From Terfezia claveryi (lineage: Eukaryota; Ascomycota; Pezizomycetes; Pezizales; Pezizaceae): DNA of 64,000 bases. Below, piece after piece: positions 12,509 through 24,362 of this stretch; the stretch's first letter is position 1, and every line of letters begins with the position of its first letter. Under the pieces are notes generated by a model. It was not told where the DNA came from. It saw nothing but the letters and a program-made list of their open reading frames with translations, and did no database searches. The stretch lies in the NCBI GenBank assembly GCA_015179025.1, contig WHUX01000004.1, forward strand, positions 558,001 to 622,000, read 5' to 3'. Made by a program: the position numbers and the translations under genes.

Positions 12509-15500
12509 TTACGATACCTCAAGATGCTTTTCTCGAGCCTGCAACATCGACAACCTCTTCTGGCACAGCTCTAGGAGCGCCTGTAGTTGTTTCATTTCTA
12601 GTTCTGAGACTGTAGTTGCCGAATCCGTGGATTCTGCGGGCGAAAGTGGAGGTGGTTTGACCGTGGATGATGGATTGGGAGCTGAATTAGTTCCCCGTAA
12701 TAATTCCTGGACCTGGGAAGGAGCTTCGGCCTACACAAGATTGTCACTATTATGACAGAATGTCTTAATCATAAAGTATCTTACCATCAGAGTATTTATT
12801 AGAGCAGACAAATCACCCCCAGTCGGAAATGCATCCAGTCCAACTGCACCTTTCTTCCTCAATGACAGCAGGGTTTGAGCAAAGTCTTTTTCTTCCGGGG
12901 ATTTGCTAGCTATCGACGGCTCTGTGATGGTATCTTCATCAACGAAGCTCTGTTCCCTGGAAACCACAACAGTAGAGTCTCCATTGCTAATAGTGAGCCT
13001 CCTCCGCTTTGAGGCTTCAAAAGGCTTATCGTATAATATGTGCTGCGCGTTTTCGCTATACCTGAGACATCTAAGTTAGTCATCATTCGTAGCTTAGGGC
13101 CACGCTGGATCGGCACTTCCATTTGACTGGGCAACTCACGCTTTAATCTTGTCAATGAAGTCGAGCTTAATCCCTCGCTCCGGCAGTCGGTATATTACAC
13201 CCCCTAGCTCGTGCTCGTTGAATTGCATCTCGTCTTCACTCTCACTGTTTTCAATCTCTATATAGCCGTTGTTTTTATGCCCTCTTCGAAGGCAAGTGTT
13301 TACGACTTTGGCATTCCGCGGCCGCCTCGGCTGGAGCTGTATTCAGGAGAAAAAAATAAATTAGCCCTCTTGCAGGTTGCCAAGCATGCCACGAAACAAA
13401 GGATGGGGGGATTGATGTTGGGGGAAGAAGGATTGGGGAAGTACACACCAATCCCTGTTCTGCATGAGCAGGGCACATCCATTTCCGTGTTTGCGAAGGT
13501 GGATTTGCCAGTGGTGGATGGACACAGTCTAGGTGCCAATACAATGCACAGAAGTCGCAGGCAATAATTTTCTTCTGACCCAGCGCTGATGTTCCACATT
13601 TGAAACAAAAGATAGGCTGTCCATTTTTGTCTTTGGTTCGGTAAAGATCGAGCTCCTCAACAAATCCTCCACGTCTAAATATTGAAGATAAGTATCTTTG
13701 TTTAGTGGCAGATTGAAGTTAGACGCCTACCTTGTGGGTTTGTTGTCTTGTTTCTCTGAGGCCATATACTCTCCACTCGGACCAGACTCAACGCCTGCAA
13801 AGTAGTTTTTTATGGAAGGCGGGAGGCTGAAACTGAGAGGATTCCTCTTTTCAACATCATCCAGTAGAGGCCCGAATAGCCCTCGGGGCTGCTTCCCTGG
13901 TGGATTCATCTGGGTGGTGCACTTGTTGCAATACCACGAATCCTCAGGAACCTTGTCCTCATCCATAGGTGGATTTATACACGTAAAATGGAAAGATCGA
14001 GGGCATCTGTCGCAGCAAAGAAACTTTCCAGGGCCGTTACACACACAACAGAGGTCGTCGTTTTCCTAACAAAGTTAGGATTAGTAATGAATTCATGGGC
14101 CAAGCCCAAAGAAAAAGTATATATAGGCTACTGAACTCACCGATATACACTCCGAGGCGTTACGGGCTCCTCGTGAACTCGACTCCGCGGTCGGATTTCC
14201 TGCGAGAACAAATGGTCCAGTCCTGACTTTCATAGGTCTTGTTCATGGCAAGATTCAGCATCAGTCGAGAAATGAGGTAGCTTAGCCAAGCAGGTATTCA
14301 TTATGAACTTTTTGAGAGTGAATATAGAGGCACAGGAGAGGTATGAAAAGGAAAAAGAAGGTGATGCAGAGAAGTTGAAAGAGTTAATACATACGATGAC
14401 TTCACTCTAGTTTGCCTTTTCTTCTTTGGTGGCCCGCCTACTTCGGGGGGTTCAAGTATTCTCGGCGGGGTACCATTTTGAGCGGGCAGTGGTGTAGAAG
14501 GGGGGTCTGGAGAGCGTGCCCTCTTGCGTGAGATTGGCGTTTCTTTTCTTACTGAGCCTCGTGCTGATATGCCAACCCCGGCTGCAGCTGCATCCACTAA
14601 ACTGTCCTCGTCGAGATCCTGTGAAAATCGAATTCCACTTTCTTTGACTGGAATCTCGCTCGGCATACTTCTGCGTAGCTCGTTTTGCACTCTCTCATAG
14701 CGGGCATTCATCTCTGCCGCTGTTTCGTTATTATTTTTCGCTGTTGCCGTGCTAGGGGGGGAGGGTGGTTCGCTTGGGCCACCAAGAAAGGAGTGTTCGT
14801 GTATGTTCGTGAAGTCCCCCGTATGCTCGAGTTGGGGTATTGCCTCGTGATTCTCTTGTAGTCTCTTTGAAGAACGTCGACCTTTCCTTCCCTTGGGAGG
14901 ATCAGGGAACACGGTCTTCTTACAGTTGACGGCAATAGAAACTTTTGTGACATTTGGTGAATGTGAACCTGGCGTACTTGCTCCATTTGCACCCTCGTTC
15001 TCTAGCTTTTCCCGTGCTGTTCGAATATGGGCCTGGAATGCCACAGTCTGATCCGCAGTCGCTTTCTGTGCAAGGACGGCATCCAACAGCTCCCCAAGCT
15101 CTGGATTTTGCATCGAATCCTCATAGAGTGCCTGGATAGCCTTGCCCAGAACCTCCATTCCAACCTGAGCACTTCGATCCACAGCTGCTTGAACAACTGC
15201 TGATAGCCTCTGCCGCCCAACTTCGGTTTTTGTGCTGGGAAACTCCTCGGGGGCGTCTGGGAAAGTGAATTTTCGTAGTTCGATTGTTGGTGAAGGGGGG
15301 GTTAGTGTCGATGACTCTTGTTTTGTTGTAGCACCAGCTGTCTTTAATTCAATGACCCTCGCCCCATTGAGCTCTGTCGTGCTATTGTTATGTATTCCCT
15401 TCATATTCCCATTCAATGTACCTTTCCCTGCTCCCTTCTGCTTGATTCCTTGGTATTTTGCCAGGTTTTTGGCCACTGGAAGGGTTCCGAGAGGTTGCAT

Positions 15501-15773
15501 GAAGGCAGTTGAGACGTTGGGTTGTGCGTTCGCATCGTAATCCCTATAGGATGCCCTGGGTTCAGCCAGTGGTGGCTCCGCCCACGGTTGTATTTCATGT
15601 GCCTCCTCCAGGTCTTTAGTCCTTGCCTTACCCTTGGATAATTGTTTATCTGCCGATTTGGTGCCTTGCCCAACCTGTGTCGCAGTCGTCGAGGTGGTAG
15701 CGATGTGGTTCTTCAAGGGAGTCGACTTGCGGGATGCCGAACGTGACGGCCGCCCAGAAGTGGACTTGGGCAT
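12509..15773 (-). CDS. RCO1: Rco1-like double-PHD subunit of the Rpd3S deacetylase complex, 7 exons
   Basis: In yeast, Rco1 with Eaf3 directs the Rpd3S histone deacetylase to transcribed chromatin. Exons on the minus strand: 15773-14395, 14222-14141, 14065-13731, 13674-13449, 13336-13140, 13061-12785, 12730-12509. All junctions are GT-AG and the frame stays open for 905 aa. Seen: a long Ser/Lys-rich disordered N-terminus (1 to about 485); PHD1 with ligands C493, C496, C505, C508, H513, C516, C533, C536; a linker with the Rco1-type NPLSFSLPPSIKNYF; PHD2 with C622, C625, C638, C641, H646, C649, C666, H669, ending Cys-x2-His as in Rco1; then the conserved NNGYIEIE and KLDFIDKIK segments and a C-terminal helix. 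The order PHD, linker, PHD and post-PHD block is why I name Rco1 rather than a generic PHD protein. The N-terminus is poorly conserved, so the start is less certain. Confidence 0.88.
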
Positions 15774-18361
15774 AGTTGAGGGGAGCGTTCAAGTACACAA
15801 GGCAACCGGGGGAAGCGAGTACGAAAGACACTCCGATTCCGCCCGAAAAAAAAAAAAACTTAGTAAACTCGACGAAATGGGGTATCTCTTGGGGCTCCAC
15901 TAAATTCAAGGAAGTGACCCCGGGGGGGGGGGGGGGGGGGGTTGGTAGTAAATTAATCGGTCGCGAAATGAGGTATCGCGTCGTAGAAATATTTGGTGTT
16001 GTGGGAGTGAGGAACAGAGGGCTTTTGGTTGAGTCTGGGCAAAGGCAGTGATTACAGGGGTCGCAGGTAAGTTTTGGGGGAGGGGGGGGGTGGAGAGGGG
16101 GGTTTTTGGTCAGCGGGCGTGAGGAGGTTGCGTTGGAGTTGTGGCCGGAGGGCTAAGCAGGCCCGCTGTAGAACTGAAAGTTAAGTGAGGGCGGTAAGAA
16201 TAGCGTGTGCGGGCGGGAGGGCTGGAAATGCCAGAGGGCACGGCAACCCTGTTACCCTGGAATAGCTGTCCTGTGGAGCACGCACGAGGTATGCTCGCTC
16301 GGCTGCCAGCAAATGGGCACCGCGGAGTGGAAGCGAGGCGGGAAGGGAGAATGGCGGTGCGTATTGGAGGGCAGAGGGGGCTATAGCACGGCGGAGAAAC
16401 TTTGGTGCTGGTGGGTGTCCGGCGATTGCGTGGCCAGAGATGGGGACAATGGAGGCGACTGAGGGTAGAGTGGGAAGGGACGAAATGCAGTGATTATCTC
16501 AGATCACGGGGCGGCAGTAGCAACTCTACGCACTCAATCAAACCACGCTCGCTCACGGGACCCGGGTGATTGGATTGGTTTGGCACAGCATCGGGTCACT
16601 GGGCACTCTGCTCTGCTCCCCCCTCGGCCGCCCAACCACCCACGACAAGGCACTGCTCTCTTATTCCTCGCAGCGCACAAGCCCCCTATGTGAATTTTCT
16701 TTCTTTTCAGCAGAACGCTCAGCTACCCTGAACTACTGAAGCCAACCACAAGTACTCTATCCCTCAAACCCCCCCGCCTCGCTTTGATTACCCTCTACCG
16801 CGCTTACACGCAGTGATGCCCTCAGTGATGCTTTGGCAGCATCACATGACCTCCTTTTTTGTCGACAGGTGAGATAAATAATAATAAACAAATCGATTGC
16901 CCTAGACGAGACAAATAGGAGATGCACACCTAGGATGCATCTACAACGAGTTGATTTCAAACAGTGTGTATTCAAATGATGCTGTGCGACAAATATTTTC
17001 TTTCTCCCTTTCTCTATGAAATGAGGATCGAGGCTATGAAAATGGATAGGAGTGCAAACAGTCAGGGTATCATCTAGGATTGCATTGTCCACCACCAAGT
17101 GAATAACGCCCTGCCTGGTCCTCCACTCTATCTCTTTACTGAAAGCTTCATGCCACCGGGTATAAAATGATTCAAGAAATAAACTGCTTGGGTATATGAC
17201 CTCATTAAACTGGCCCCGAGAAGCCTCATCAACTTGACCAAACTGCAAGGTCGAACTCTAGTCCGTTCATACAGGCGCAGAGCAACATTTGTCGGAGGTG
17301 CTACAGCAAACACCTCTAAATCTCCTGTCTCGGATGGAAACAGATGAAGTTAAACACGACCGCAATTTTGCTTCTCCGGAGCCCAATCCAGTGATGAGTT
17401 ACCGTGAGCTTGAGGCACCAACTCAGAAACTTGTTATCAGGATGTGGATGTCGGACACCGACGGTATAGGCACCAGTCGCTCTAGAAAATAACGACCATG
17501 GTTGCACAATATGTCGGCGCAAGGGCGGGAAAGCTCAAGCTGAGGAGCCACGTTCTATGCTGTTAAGCCTTCATACGAAGCAGCTGCTTGTAGTCCCATG
17601 TGCTATAATGTTAAAATATCCTGGTCCATCATTATACTTTCTTGTAAGCATCGACTAATTGTGTTGCAGACAGTCCTTCTCAAATACACCTTGAACAAAT
17701 TCTTGTGTTATCAACAGGTATGCAAATCATCAATATAGCACAAGCAGTCTGATAATCTTCCATGGTATCGTTTTGGCTTATGCCTTTTTTCATCGTTGTG
17801 ATCCTGGCCCACACCCACCAGATGACCCTTTCCCCACCTCTCATCCCTCCAGCGTTACCAAGGTTGGTGACCTGCCATACACATTTTGTGGAGGAACGAT
17901 AGTCCTTCTTGGGCCTTCTGTTGGCCTGATGCGTCCCGTAGATGTAGCGCTAGGAACCCGTCGCTTCAACGGAGTACTGCGGTTGGTTTTGCGGAGGCCT
18001 AGCTGGAGGGACCTGCTGCCACTTCTCGGGGGTATTGGTCGCAATCAGCTGGCAACCTTCGGTGGAGATGCTGCTTGGTATGCTTGAGCTCCGATGCGGA
18101 TATATAAGGAGCCGAATCGTCGCGACTGTCGAGAGAAGAGCGGTGGGCCGGAAAGAGCGTGCGATGCGACTCCGCTGGGTAGTAAAACTTGGCATCAGTG
18201 CAGACTTGGCAGGCCGCGATAACGCGTCTTGACTTCTGCTTCTCCCTTAGAACGAATTCTCAACCTCTAGCGTCACGAAGGAATTCAATTGGCTTGCCAA
18301 TCGGCAAAATTCTCTCATAGCCTCCACTGTGCGCGTGATTTCATTTCTATAAGTACGCTGG
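15774..18361. other. Divergent intergenic region between RCO1 and the BTB gene
   Basis: Upstream region for both flanking genes. It holds a 20-base G run (15922-15941), a GC-richer stretch near 16140-16680, a one-mismatch copy of the dispersed word GTTACCCTGAA at 16722-16732 and a further near copy near 16250. Open frames at 17773-18195 on both strands show no domain. Confidence 0.55.
15922..15941 (+). repeat. Homopolymer run of 20 G
   Basis: Uninterrupted G20, about 150 bp upstream of the RCO1 start. It could form a quadruplex, or its length could reflect assembly uncertainty. Confidence 0.85.
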
Positions 18362-19365
18362 ATGGACTTCTCCGTCACATTGCCAGCTCCACCTGGGGCT
18401 CCCGAAGCCAGTAACGATACTTCGTTCCCAGCAATCGTTGATAATCCCGGAGCTCTAGATTACGCCATCATGGAACGGGTAGATGAAGGAGCTGTTGACG
18501 ATGCCAATGGTGGTGAAATGAAGGACAATCCACTTGAGAGAATGGCATTTGTCGAGTAAGTTACTCGTATTTAGTCATCGACGATGGTTCTGATGCTTGC
18601 CTAGTCACCTCAAGTCTCCCGTAGTTACTCTCCTCGTCGGCCCACCAGAGCGAGAAACGGCCATCACTGCACATCAAATGTTCTTGTCTCGCTCACCGTA
18701 CTTCCAGAACATATTTTTAACTTCGCCCACTCTAACAGTTCAGCTACCAAACGAGGACTTGGACGCCGTAGGATGCTTCCTTCAGTTTCTGTACACTGGA
18801 GAGTACTTCCCTCGCATTGTCAAGAATCCCAATGGTGAGGAACATCTTGAAAAGGGAATCAGTGACTCCAGCAATGAAATCGACGAGGATGGAAATTGTT
18901 TGCTCAAACATGCTAGAGTTTACACCCTTTCCGAGAAGTTGGGGGTTCTGGAATTGAAACATCTCGCGCATGCAAAGATTCATAGAATCAATTCCACAGC
19001 TAAGGGCGAGTTGGCTTATGCCAGATACGTGTACACCAATACGTCAAGGGAGGATACCACCATTAGAAACCCCATTGCAAGCTTTTGGGCACACCGTAGT
19101 ACGTATACTTATATCCTGAAAAGCCAACGTAAGTAGAAGCTAACGCAGGATAGGTCATATTCTCCGTCACGAGGCAGAGGACGAGTTCCGCCGTATGGTA
19201 CTTGAATTCCCACAATTTGCGTATGATATCTTGTCGATAGTCTTGGATCAGAAAGAGAAAAGCAATAAGGACAAGGGAAAGGACGATAGAGAGGATGGTG
19301 AATCTAAAGCCTTAGACAGGAGCAAGCCTGGCCGTAAGCGCCCGCGTTTGAGTACGCTCTCGTGA
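18362..19365 (+). CDS. BTB/POZ domain protein, 3 exons
   Basis: Exons 18362-18555, 18605-19098 and 19154-19365 (introns of 49 and 55 nt) give 299 aa. After an acidic leader of about 65 residues comes a fungal-type BTB/POZ fold (about 66-185): VTLLVGPPER, the TAHQMFLSRSPYFQ segment, the LPNEDLDAV turn and FLQFLYTGEY, then helices with the YTLSEKLGVLELKHLA pattern. The C-terminus is Lys/Asp-rich and ends with a possible nuclear signal (PGRKRPRL). BTB domains dimerise and often bridge to Cul3 ligases or transcription factors. No second domain is visible, so no specific role can be given. This resembles the many small BTB-only proteins of filamentous ascomycetes. Confidence 0.82.
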
Positions 19366-20433
19366 CTAGCTGGTGTTGTCATTGGGGCTGGGCAAACGCC
19401 TGCCTAAGCATGACAGCACTATGGAGTGCTATTTTAGGATATGCTCATATTATGGAGTGAATTCCATGGCCAATCTGATGATAGGATATCGGTTTCATTG
19501 TGTATCGCAAGGCGAACAGCTTTCGAAAATCGAACTAGCTACATCTCGATAACTGGTCTGGGGCGTGGATGGTTGTTTGGATCTATCTGTATAACAGAAG
19601 ACTTTATCATTAAGACTGGGAATATTGCGGAGGAAACGAGCAACCATGGATTTTTTTTCGTATTGTTTCCTTTGATGGTTTGCCTCAGGTTTTCGAAGTA
19701 TTTCCATCACTATGAGTTTACGATAGTGCAATTGGAACCTTATTTATAATTCATGAGAGGGCTCTTGTTATGAGGAGCATATTGCAAAAATACAATGTCC
19801 TCATAGAAAGCTGGCTAATTGCATTGCAGTATTACTTAGTATGATTTCACAATCTCACGAAGTTCAGGGTAACTCAAATTGTCTCGTGACAATCTAGGCA
19901 TGTAGCCTCCGGTGCCTTGGGTAGTCTCTCATCAGTGGAACTTCAATAGTCCGGGCCTCGAGGATTATATGTAGGTAGCTAGGCTGTCGGAACTTCAATC
20001 TTGCATAGCGGATATGGCGGTCTGAGATAAGTAGCGCTCAGGGTAAGAGGACAGCCTATTTACTCAAGTGCGGAAACCCTTTTAACCTATTGAACCAGTT
20101 TGTGTGTTCGGGTACAGCGTCCCTTGGTTCAAGGAACGCTTTTTTATAATCTCGTGCCTCTTTTTTTATATGGCGTAAGACTCTTCTTCTACTCACCCAC
20201 GTAGCTACCAGACAGATCTTGAGCTCCTCCGAATGGCTCTCCTTACGATTGCTCTGTTGCTCATCTATCCATCCCATCCTGTGTCATTCTCTTCCACCAA
20301 ATGCTTCAACTCTCCTCAACACAACTCGAATATTTCCCTTGTCTCCCCTGCTGTCAACTCTCTTCCCCAATATTTCCCGAGATGCACCCTTTATTCTACA
20401 CCTCCCTCCAACGCCTGGCTCGAAGGTATATGT
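19366..20433. other. Intergenic region downstream of the BTB gene
   Basis: No gene recognised. An exact minus-strand copy of the word GTTACCCTGAA lies at 19863-19873. The sequence is otherwise unremarkable up to the retroelement relic. Confidence 0.5.
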
Positions 20434-21205
20434 TCTGGGCCGCCCGCGGGCGGCATACCCACTGTGCGGCTCAGGGGCAATTTAAATAATTACTCTATTT
20501 GGTATATAATGCACTTGTATTGATAAAGGTATACGAGTCCTGATTTACCAAAAAAAAAAATAGAATTGATAACGGTATACCTAACTGAAGCTATCCCAAC
20601 GACTACAATAGATTCATGTATTTCTCAGTCGATTAGACCCCCCTCTAATATTCCAATTTGATTCAGCTAGAGTTGAGAGGTTAATATAGTCATGATCTGT
20701 TTTACTTTCGTATGTCAATAAATAAAGAATTTCAGATTATTCTTACAGTAATCAGCAACAACAATTAAAGTAGAAGTTTTTGCAGACACCTGAAACGAAA
20801 ACACCAGTAGTCATAGATGCCTGGTGAACTGTGGTTTACCAAGCAATTAGAGTATCTGAAATATCATTCTTTAAGCCCATAAGCCCATAAGGTCGGTAGC
20901 TGGTTAGAGGACTTTAGTTAGGTAAAAGTTATCAGATACGCCATACTTAACACAATTGATAGCTGTGATTTTGTCCCATTGTCGGATTGCCCAATCTCGA
21001 TGGAGGGCAATGACGAGCAGGATTTTTAGAGACTCAGGTCACATCATCTGAGCATACGTCTCATCGTAGTTAATTCCGGCCTCTTGGGTGAAACCTCTTC
21101 CAACCTTGCGAGCTTTGTATTTTTCGATAGTTCCATCAGCCTTTCTTTTAACAACATACACCTATTTGGTGTCGATAATCCGAATCCCTTCAGGGCACCC
21201 AGAAA
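20434..21205 (-). mobile_element. Degenerate Ty1/copia pol fragment (start of reverse transcriptase)
   Basis: Read on the minus strand, about 21200-20940 gives the start of a copia-type reverse transcriptase: GIRIIDTK, a stop where a Trp is usual, then VYVVKRKADGTIEKYKAR, KVGRGFTQEAGINYDETYAQ, LKILLVIALHRDW and a degraded copy of the QxDVKTAF block. Several stops and shifts break the frame. From about 20965 to 20434 it is homologous, in inverted orientation, to 43888-44404. No LTRs or target duplication were found, so this is an old fragment. Confidence 0.8.
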
Positions 21206-21615
21206 AGCTACTCAGGGTAGGAGGCGAGCAAAAAGTAAAACGAATCATTACATGGCTGGTATATAATACATTGTCATGAGAACTTGTTTTGGAGCTGAAT
21301 AATGCCAAACTGCATGCGGTGCATAGGCGTTGCATATGCAATATTCCCAAACCAAAGTAAGGAAAAGAAACTTTTTGTGTGAGCTCCATAGTGCGGTACG
21401 GTAGTGCATTGCTGACTAAACAAACCTCATTACATTACTACACTAACCACAACAAACATCCCAACACCGCGTCAAATCATCGCCCTAAGCAAGAACCCAG
21501 TCTCACAGCCCTATTGACGTACCCAACGGCGCATAGCACCCACGAACTGATACGCCGCATCGCATAAAGTCAAATCAGTGTCGCAAGTACCTATTGAGAA
21601 GTACAGGTGATTGCC

Positions 21616-23745
21616 ATGCCGCGTCCAGTGTTGGCGAAGAAGTCTCTTGCGGGGAAGAAAGCTACGGCTGCAAAAGTGGCAGTCACGGCAGCAAGCGGGA
21701 CAACAGTGACTAGTAAGGCGGGTACAGCTGAGGCGACTTCGTATGTTGAGAATTCGAAGGACAAGACTGTGGGGGAAAGAGCGACGAGGAAGGCCGGTAC
21801 GACTACGGGGGAGGGGAGGGTAACCAGGCGGGGCGCTGCGGCATCAGTGGAGAAGAGTTTACTCGAGGAAAGTGAGGATGAAGGGGAGTGGAATGTGCTT
21901 CCTGCAGAAGAGGAACCGGAAATGGCGGAGGTGGAATTGAAGAATGCTACAGCGGGGAGGACGACGAGAGGGAAGGGGAAGGTCGAGGTGGGGGTGCAGA
22001 TTGAGGTCAAGGAAAAAGAGAAGAAGGGGGGTGGTAGTGGAAAGAAGGAGGTTAATGTGGAGGTGGAAGATAGTAGGGGAGGAGTAGAGAGGACACCGGC
22101 GAAGCGGAGGCTGGCAAGGAGTAGCAAGGAGAACAAGACGGAGGAGAGTGTAGGTGCTGATACAGATCTGACTCCTAAGGTACCAATTAGAGAGGTTATT
22201 GAGAGGGAGGAGGTGATCGAAGGGGAGGAAGCGGAGGCTGTGCCAGCTCAGAAAAAGAAACCCGGCAGGCCCTCGAAATATAAAGCTCCATCTAAGAAAG
22301 CCTCCGGAGCGATGAGGGAAAACAAAGGCAAAGGTCGAGCCGCCGATGTCGAGGACAAAATCCCCTCATCCCCCCCCCAAATCCCAATGGCAGACTACAC
22401 GCTTCAAAACAACATTCCCGAACAAGACGACCTTAGCTCTACTTCATCTATATACGGTGACGAGAATTTGCTCCCCTCACCTCTCGCCTCATCTACACCC
22501 AAAGCCGGGGCTACAATCACCACCCTCCCTGTGACTCCTCCTAAACCACTATTCCGCTCTAGCGAGGGGTATACCCCCCCCCCACCAACCCAACACCGAA
22601 GTGGCGCAGGAGCAGGACCATTTTCGGCTGCTGGGTCCTCAATGGGGGGGGATCTCTCACCTATCCGTAGACGATTATGGGAATCGAGTCCTGCGCCGTC
22701 ATCACCACATCCACTTTCTCAATGTGAGACACCCAAGACTGCCGCGGTGGTGGACGAGGGACCATTAGGCTTTGATATCTATGAAGACGGTAGCCAGAAG
22801 TTCCCAAGTAGTGCTAGTATGGATGCGGATCCACTCTCGCAATTGATGGATATCGATCGTGATGCGCGCGGGGATGGAGCGGGGGCTAATATCCTCCGGA
22901 CGCCAAAGAAGAAGAAGATTGGTGGGCTCGAGCCAAGGAAGAGAACAAGTACGGGGAAGAAAAAGTCGCCTGATGGGAAGATTATTGAGGAGGATGAGGA
23001 TGAGGATGAGGATGAAGATGAGGATAAGGATGAGGATGAGGCTGGGCGGTCGAGTGATAGTGATAGTGATGGTAGCTCGTCTGATGAGACGACTCCGAAG
23101 CCAAAGCCCGCAGTTGAGGCGGAACCGAAACGGCAGAAGAGAGTCCCAGAGAAGGAGAAGGGGCCGGTTTTAACGAGGGATTTATTGGATTTAGCGCCTA
23201 GGAGGAGGAGGATGGTGAGGGGCCCAGTGAGGTCAACAAGGAATCGGGAGCCGGTGGTGGATGATCTGGGTGAGGATTTGACGAGTGAGCTTGAGGATGA
23301 GATTTCGATGGTTACGAAAAAGCGGGGTAAAAGTGGTCGAGTCACAACCGCAAAAGGCAAGGGAACTACGATTATGAAGAAGGCAGCACCACTTGCGAAG
23401 AAGGCGGCGAAGGGGAAGAATACAGCTACGGCGGTGGAGACTCCAAAAAAAGGCCGGGGGAGAGGGGGTAGTATCTCGAATTCAAAGTCTGGTGGGGTGA
23501 AAACCTATGGTCGCCCAAAGAGCGTCGGTGGTGATGGTGGGAGTGATGGGAGTGCAACGCCCGTCCCAACGGACAAGGAGAATGATGCGACGATGGTCGA
23601 GCCGAGTAGTGAGCCTATGGGGGAGGATAGTATTGGGGTAGGTAAGGAGGGGAGGAGGAAGTTGAAGGAGATTAAAAAAGTTTTTAGGGAGGTGGATATG
23701 TGGGAAATGGAATTTGAGGATGTTCAGGCGAGTAGTGAGACATGA
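21616..23745 (+). CDS. AT-hook, KEN-box nuclear protein of unknown function (sororin-like candidate)
   Basis: Single exon, 709 aa. I use the ATG at 21616 (MPRPVLAKKSL); an upstream in-frame GTG is not needed. The protein is almost wholly charged and low-complexity. Seen: Lys/Ala-rich N-terminus; RVTRRGAAA at 68-76; a KEN box at 171-173; an AT-hook-like KKKPGRPSKYK near 213-223; clustered Ser/Thr-Pro sites in the middle (for example SPIRRRLWES, RTPKKKK); a long Glu/Asp run coded by GAGGAT repeats around 22986-23040; several basic nuclear-signal-like runs; a second KEN box at 654-656; and a compact, apparently ordered C-terminal end from about 685 (KKVFREVDMWEMEFEDV, Trp696). This points to a nuclear, DNA-binding, cell-cycle-regulated protein. 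I do not recognise the family with certainty. A sororin-like cohesin regulator is an inference discussed in the findings. Confidence 0.75.
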   Translation: MPRPVLAKKSLAGKKATAAKVAVTAASGTTVTSKAGTAEATSYVENSKDKTVGERATRKAGTTTGEGRVTRRGAAASVEKSLLEESEDEGEWNVLPAEEEPEMAEVELKNATAGRTTRGKGKVEVGVQIEVKEKEKKGGGSGKKEVNVEVEDSRGGVERTPAKRRLARSSKENKTEESVGADTDLTPKVPIREVIEREEVIEGEEAEAVPAQKKKPGRPSKYKAPSKKASGAMRENKGKGRAADVEDKIPSSPPQIPMADYTLQNNIPEQDDLSSTSSIYGDENLLPSPLASSTPKAGATITTLPVTPPKPLFRSSEGYTPPPPTQHRSGAGAGPFSAAGSSMGGDLSPIRRRLWESSPAPSSPHPLSQCETPKTAAVVDEGPLGFDIYEDGSQKFPSSASMDADPLSQLMDIDRDARGDGAGANILRTPKKKKIGGLEPRKRTSTGKKKSPDGKIIEEDEDEDEDEDEDKDEDEAGRSSDSDSDGSSSDETTPKPKPAVEAEPKRQKRVPEKEKGPVLTRDLLDLAPRRRRMVRGPVRSTRNREPVVDDLGEDLTSELEDEISMVTKKRGKSGRVTTAKGKGTTIMKKAAPLAKKAAKGKNTATAVETPKKGRGRGGSISNSKSGGVKTYGRPKSVGGDGGSDGSATPVPTDKENDATMVEPSSEPMGEDSIGVGKEGRRKLKEIKKVFREVDMWEMEFEDVQASSET

Positions 23746-24362
23746 AGAAGGGGGGGGGGGCAAAGGGGCGTGTCTAGATGTCCAGATGGATTGATATAAG
23801 ATGTGCAGGGGGGATATATACCATTTTTATTTTTTCTTGCGATGGGACTTATGTTACTTTAATTCGGCTTTTTTCTTGTTTTGACTGTGTGATGATATGT
23901 TGTTTTGTTGCTGCTAGTTGGATAGGCGTGACGGGCGCGATGGGTCACGATTGCTTTGGTTTGGATATCTTGCTTTTCTTGGGAGGTACTTTGGTTGTTG
24001 CTGTTTATTTACTTCTTTCGTCATGTCGTTATGTTGCTGCTATGAATTTGAAGTTTCTATTTGCTAATTTATTAGCAAATGTACTGAGGAACATCCGTAA
24101 ATTAATTGAGAGTTTGTTTATTTCGCAAAGCCACAAGCCACACTTCTCATCCCATCTTATCTTAAAGCAGCAACCGTCAAACGGTACTTAGGACGTCAGC
24201 GCCCCACTGTATAGCAACAACCCGGTCGGAATAACCCATACCAAACCACCAAGGAAAAAACCACTGAACCCCGCTTCCGATTTCATCTCAACGCAACGAA
24301 AGTATCAGGACAGAGGACGTACAACACACACGGGTTATAAACGTTTTTGAGGAATAGCGGAA
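23746..24362. other. Intergenic region upstream of the Ebp1-like gene
   Basis: About 0.6 kb holding the 3' end of the preceding gene and the promoter of the next. A G run lies at 23751-23760. The sequence is T-rich on the plus strand to 24120. No other feature seen. Confidence 0.55.

Noticed and set aside
17773..18195. Overlapping open frames of about 80-105 codons on both strands upstream of the BTB gene
   Set aside because: No domain, and the two strands are equally open, as expected of GC-richer noncoding DNA.
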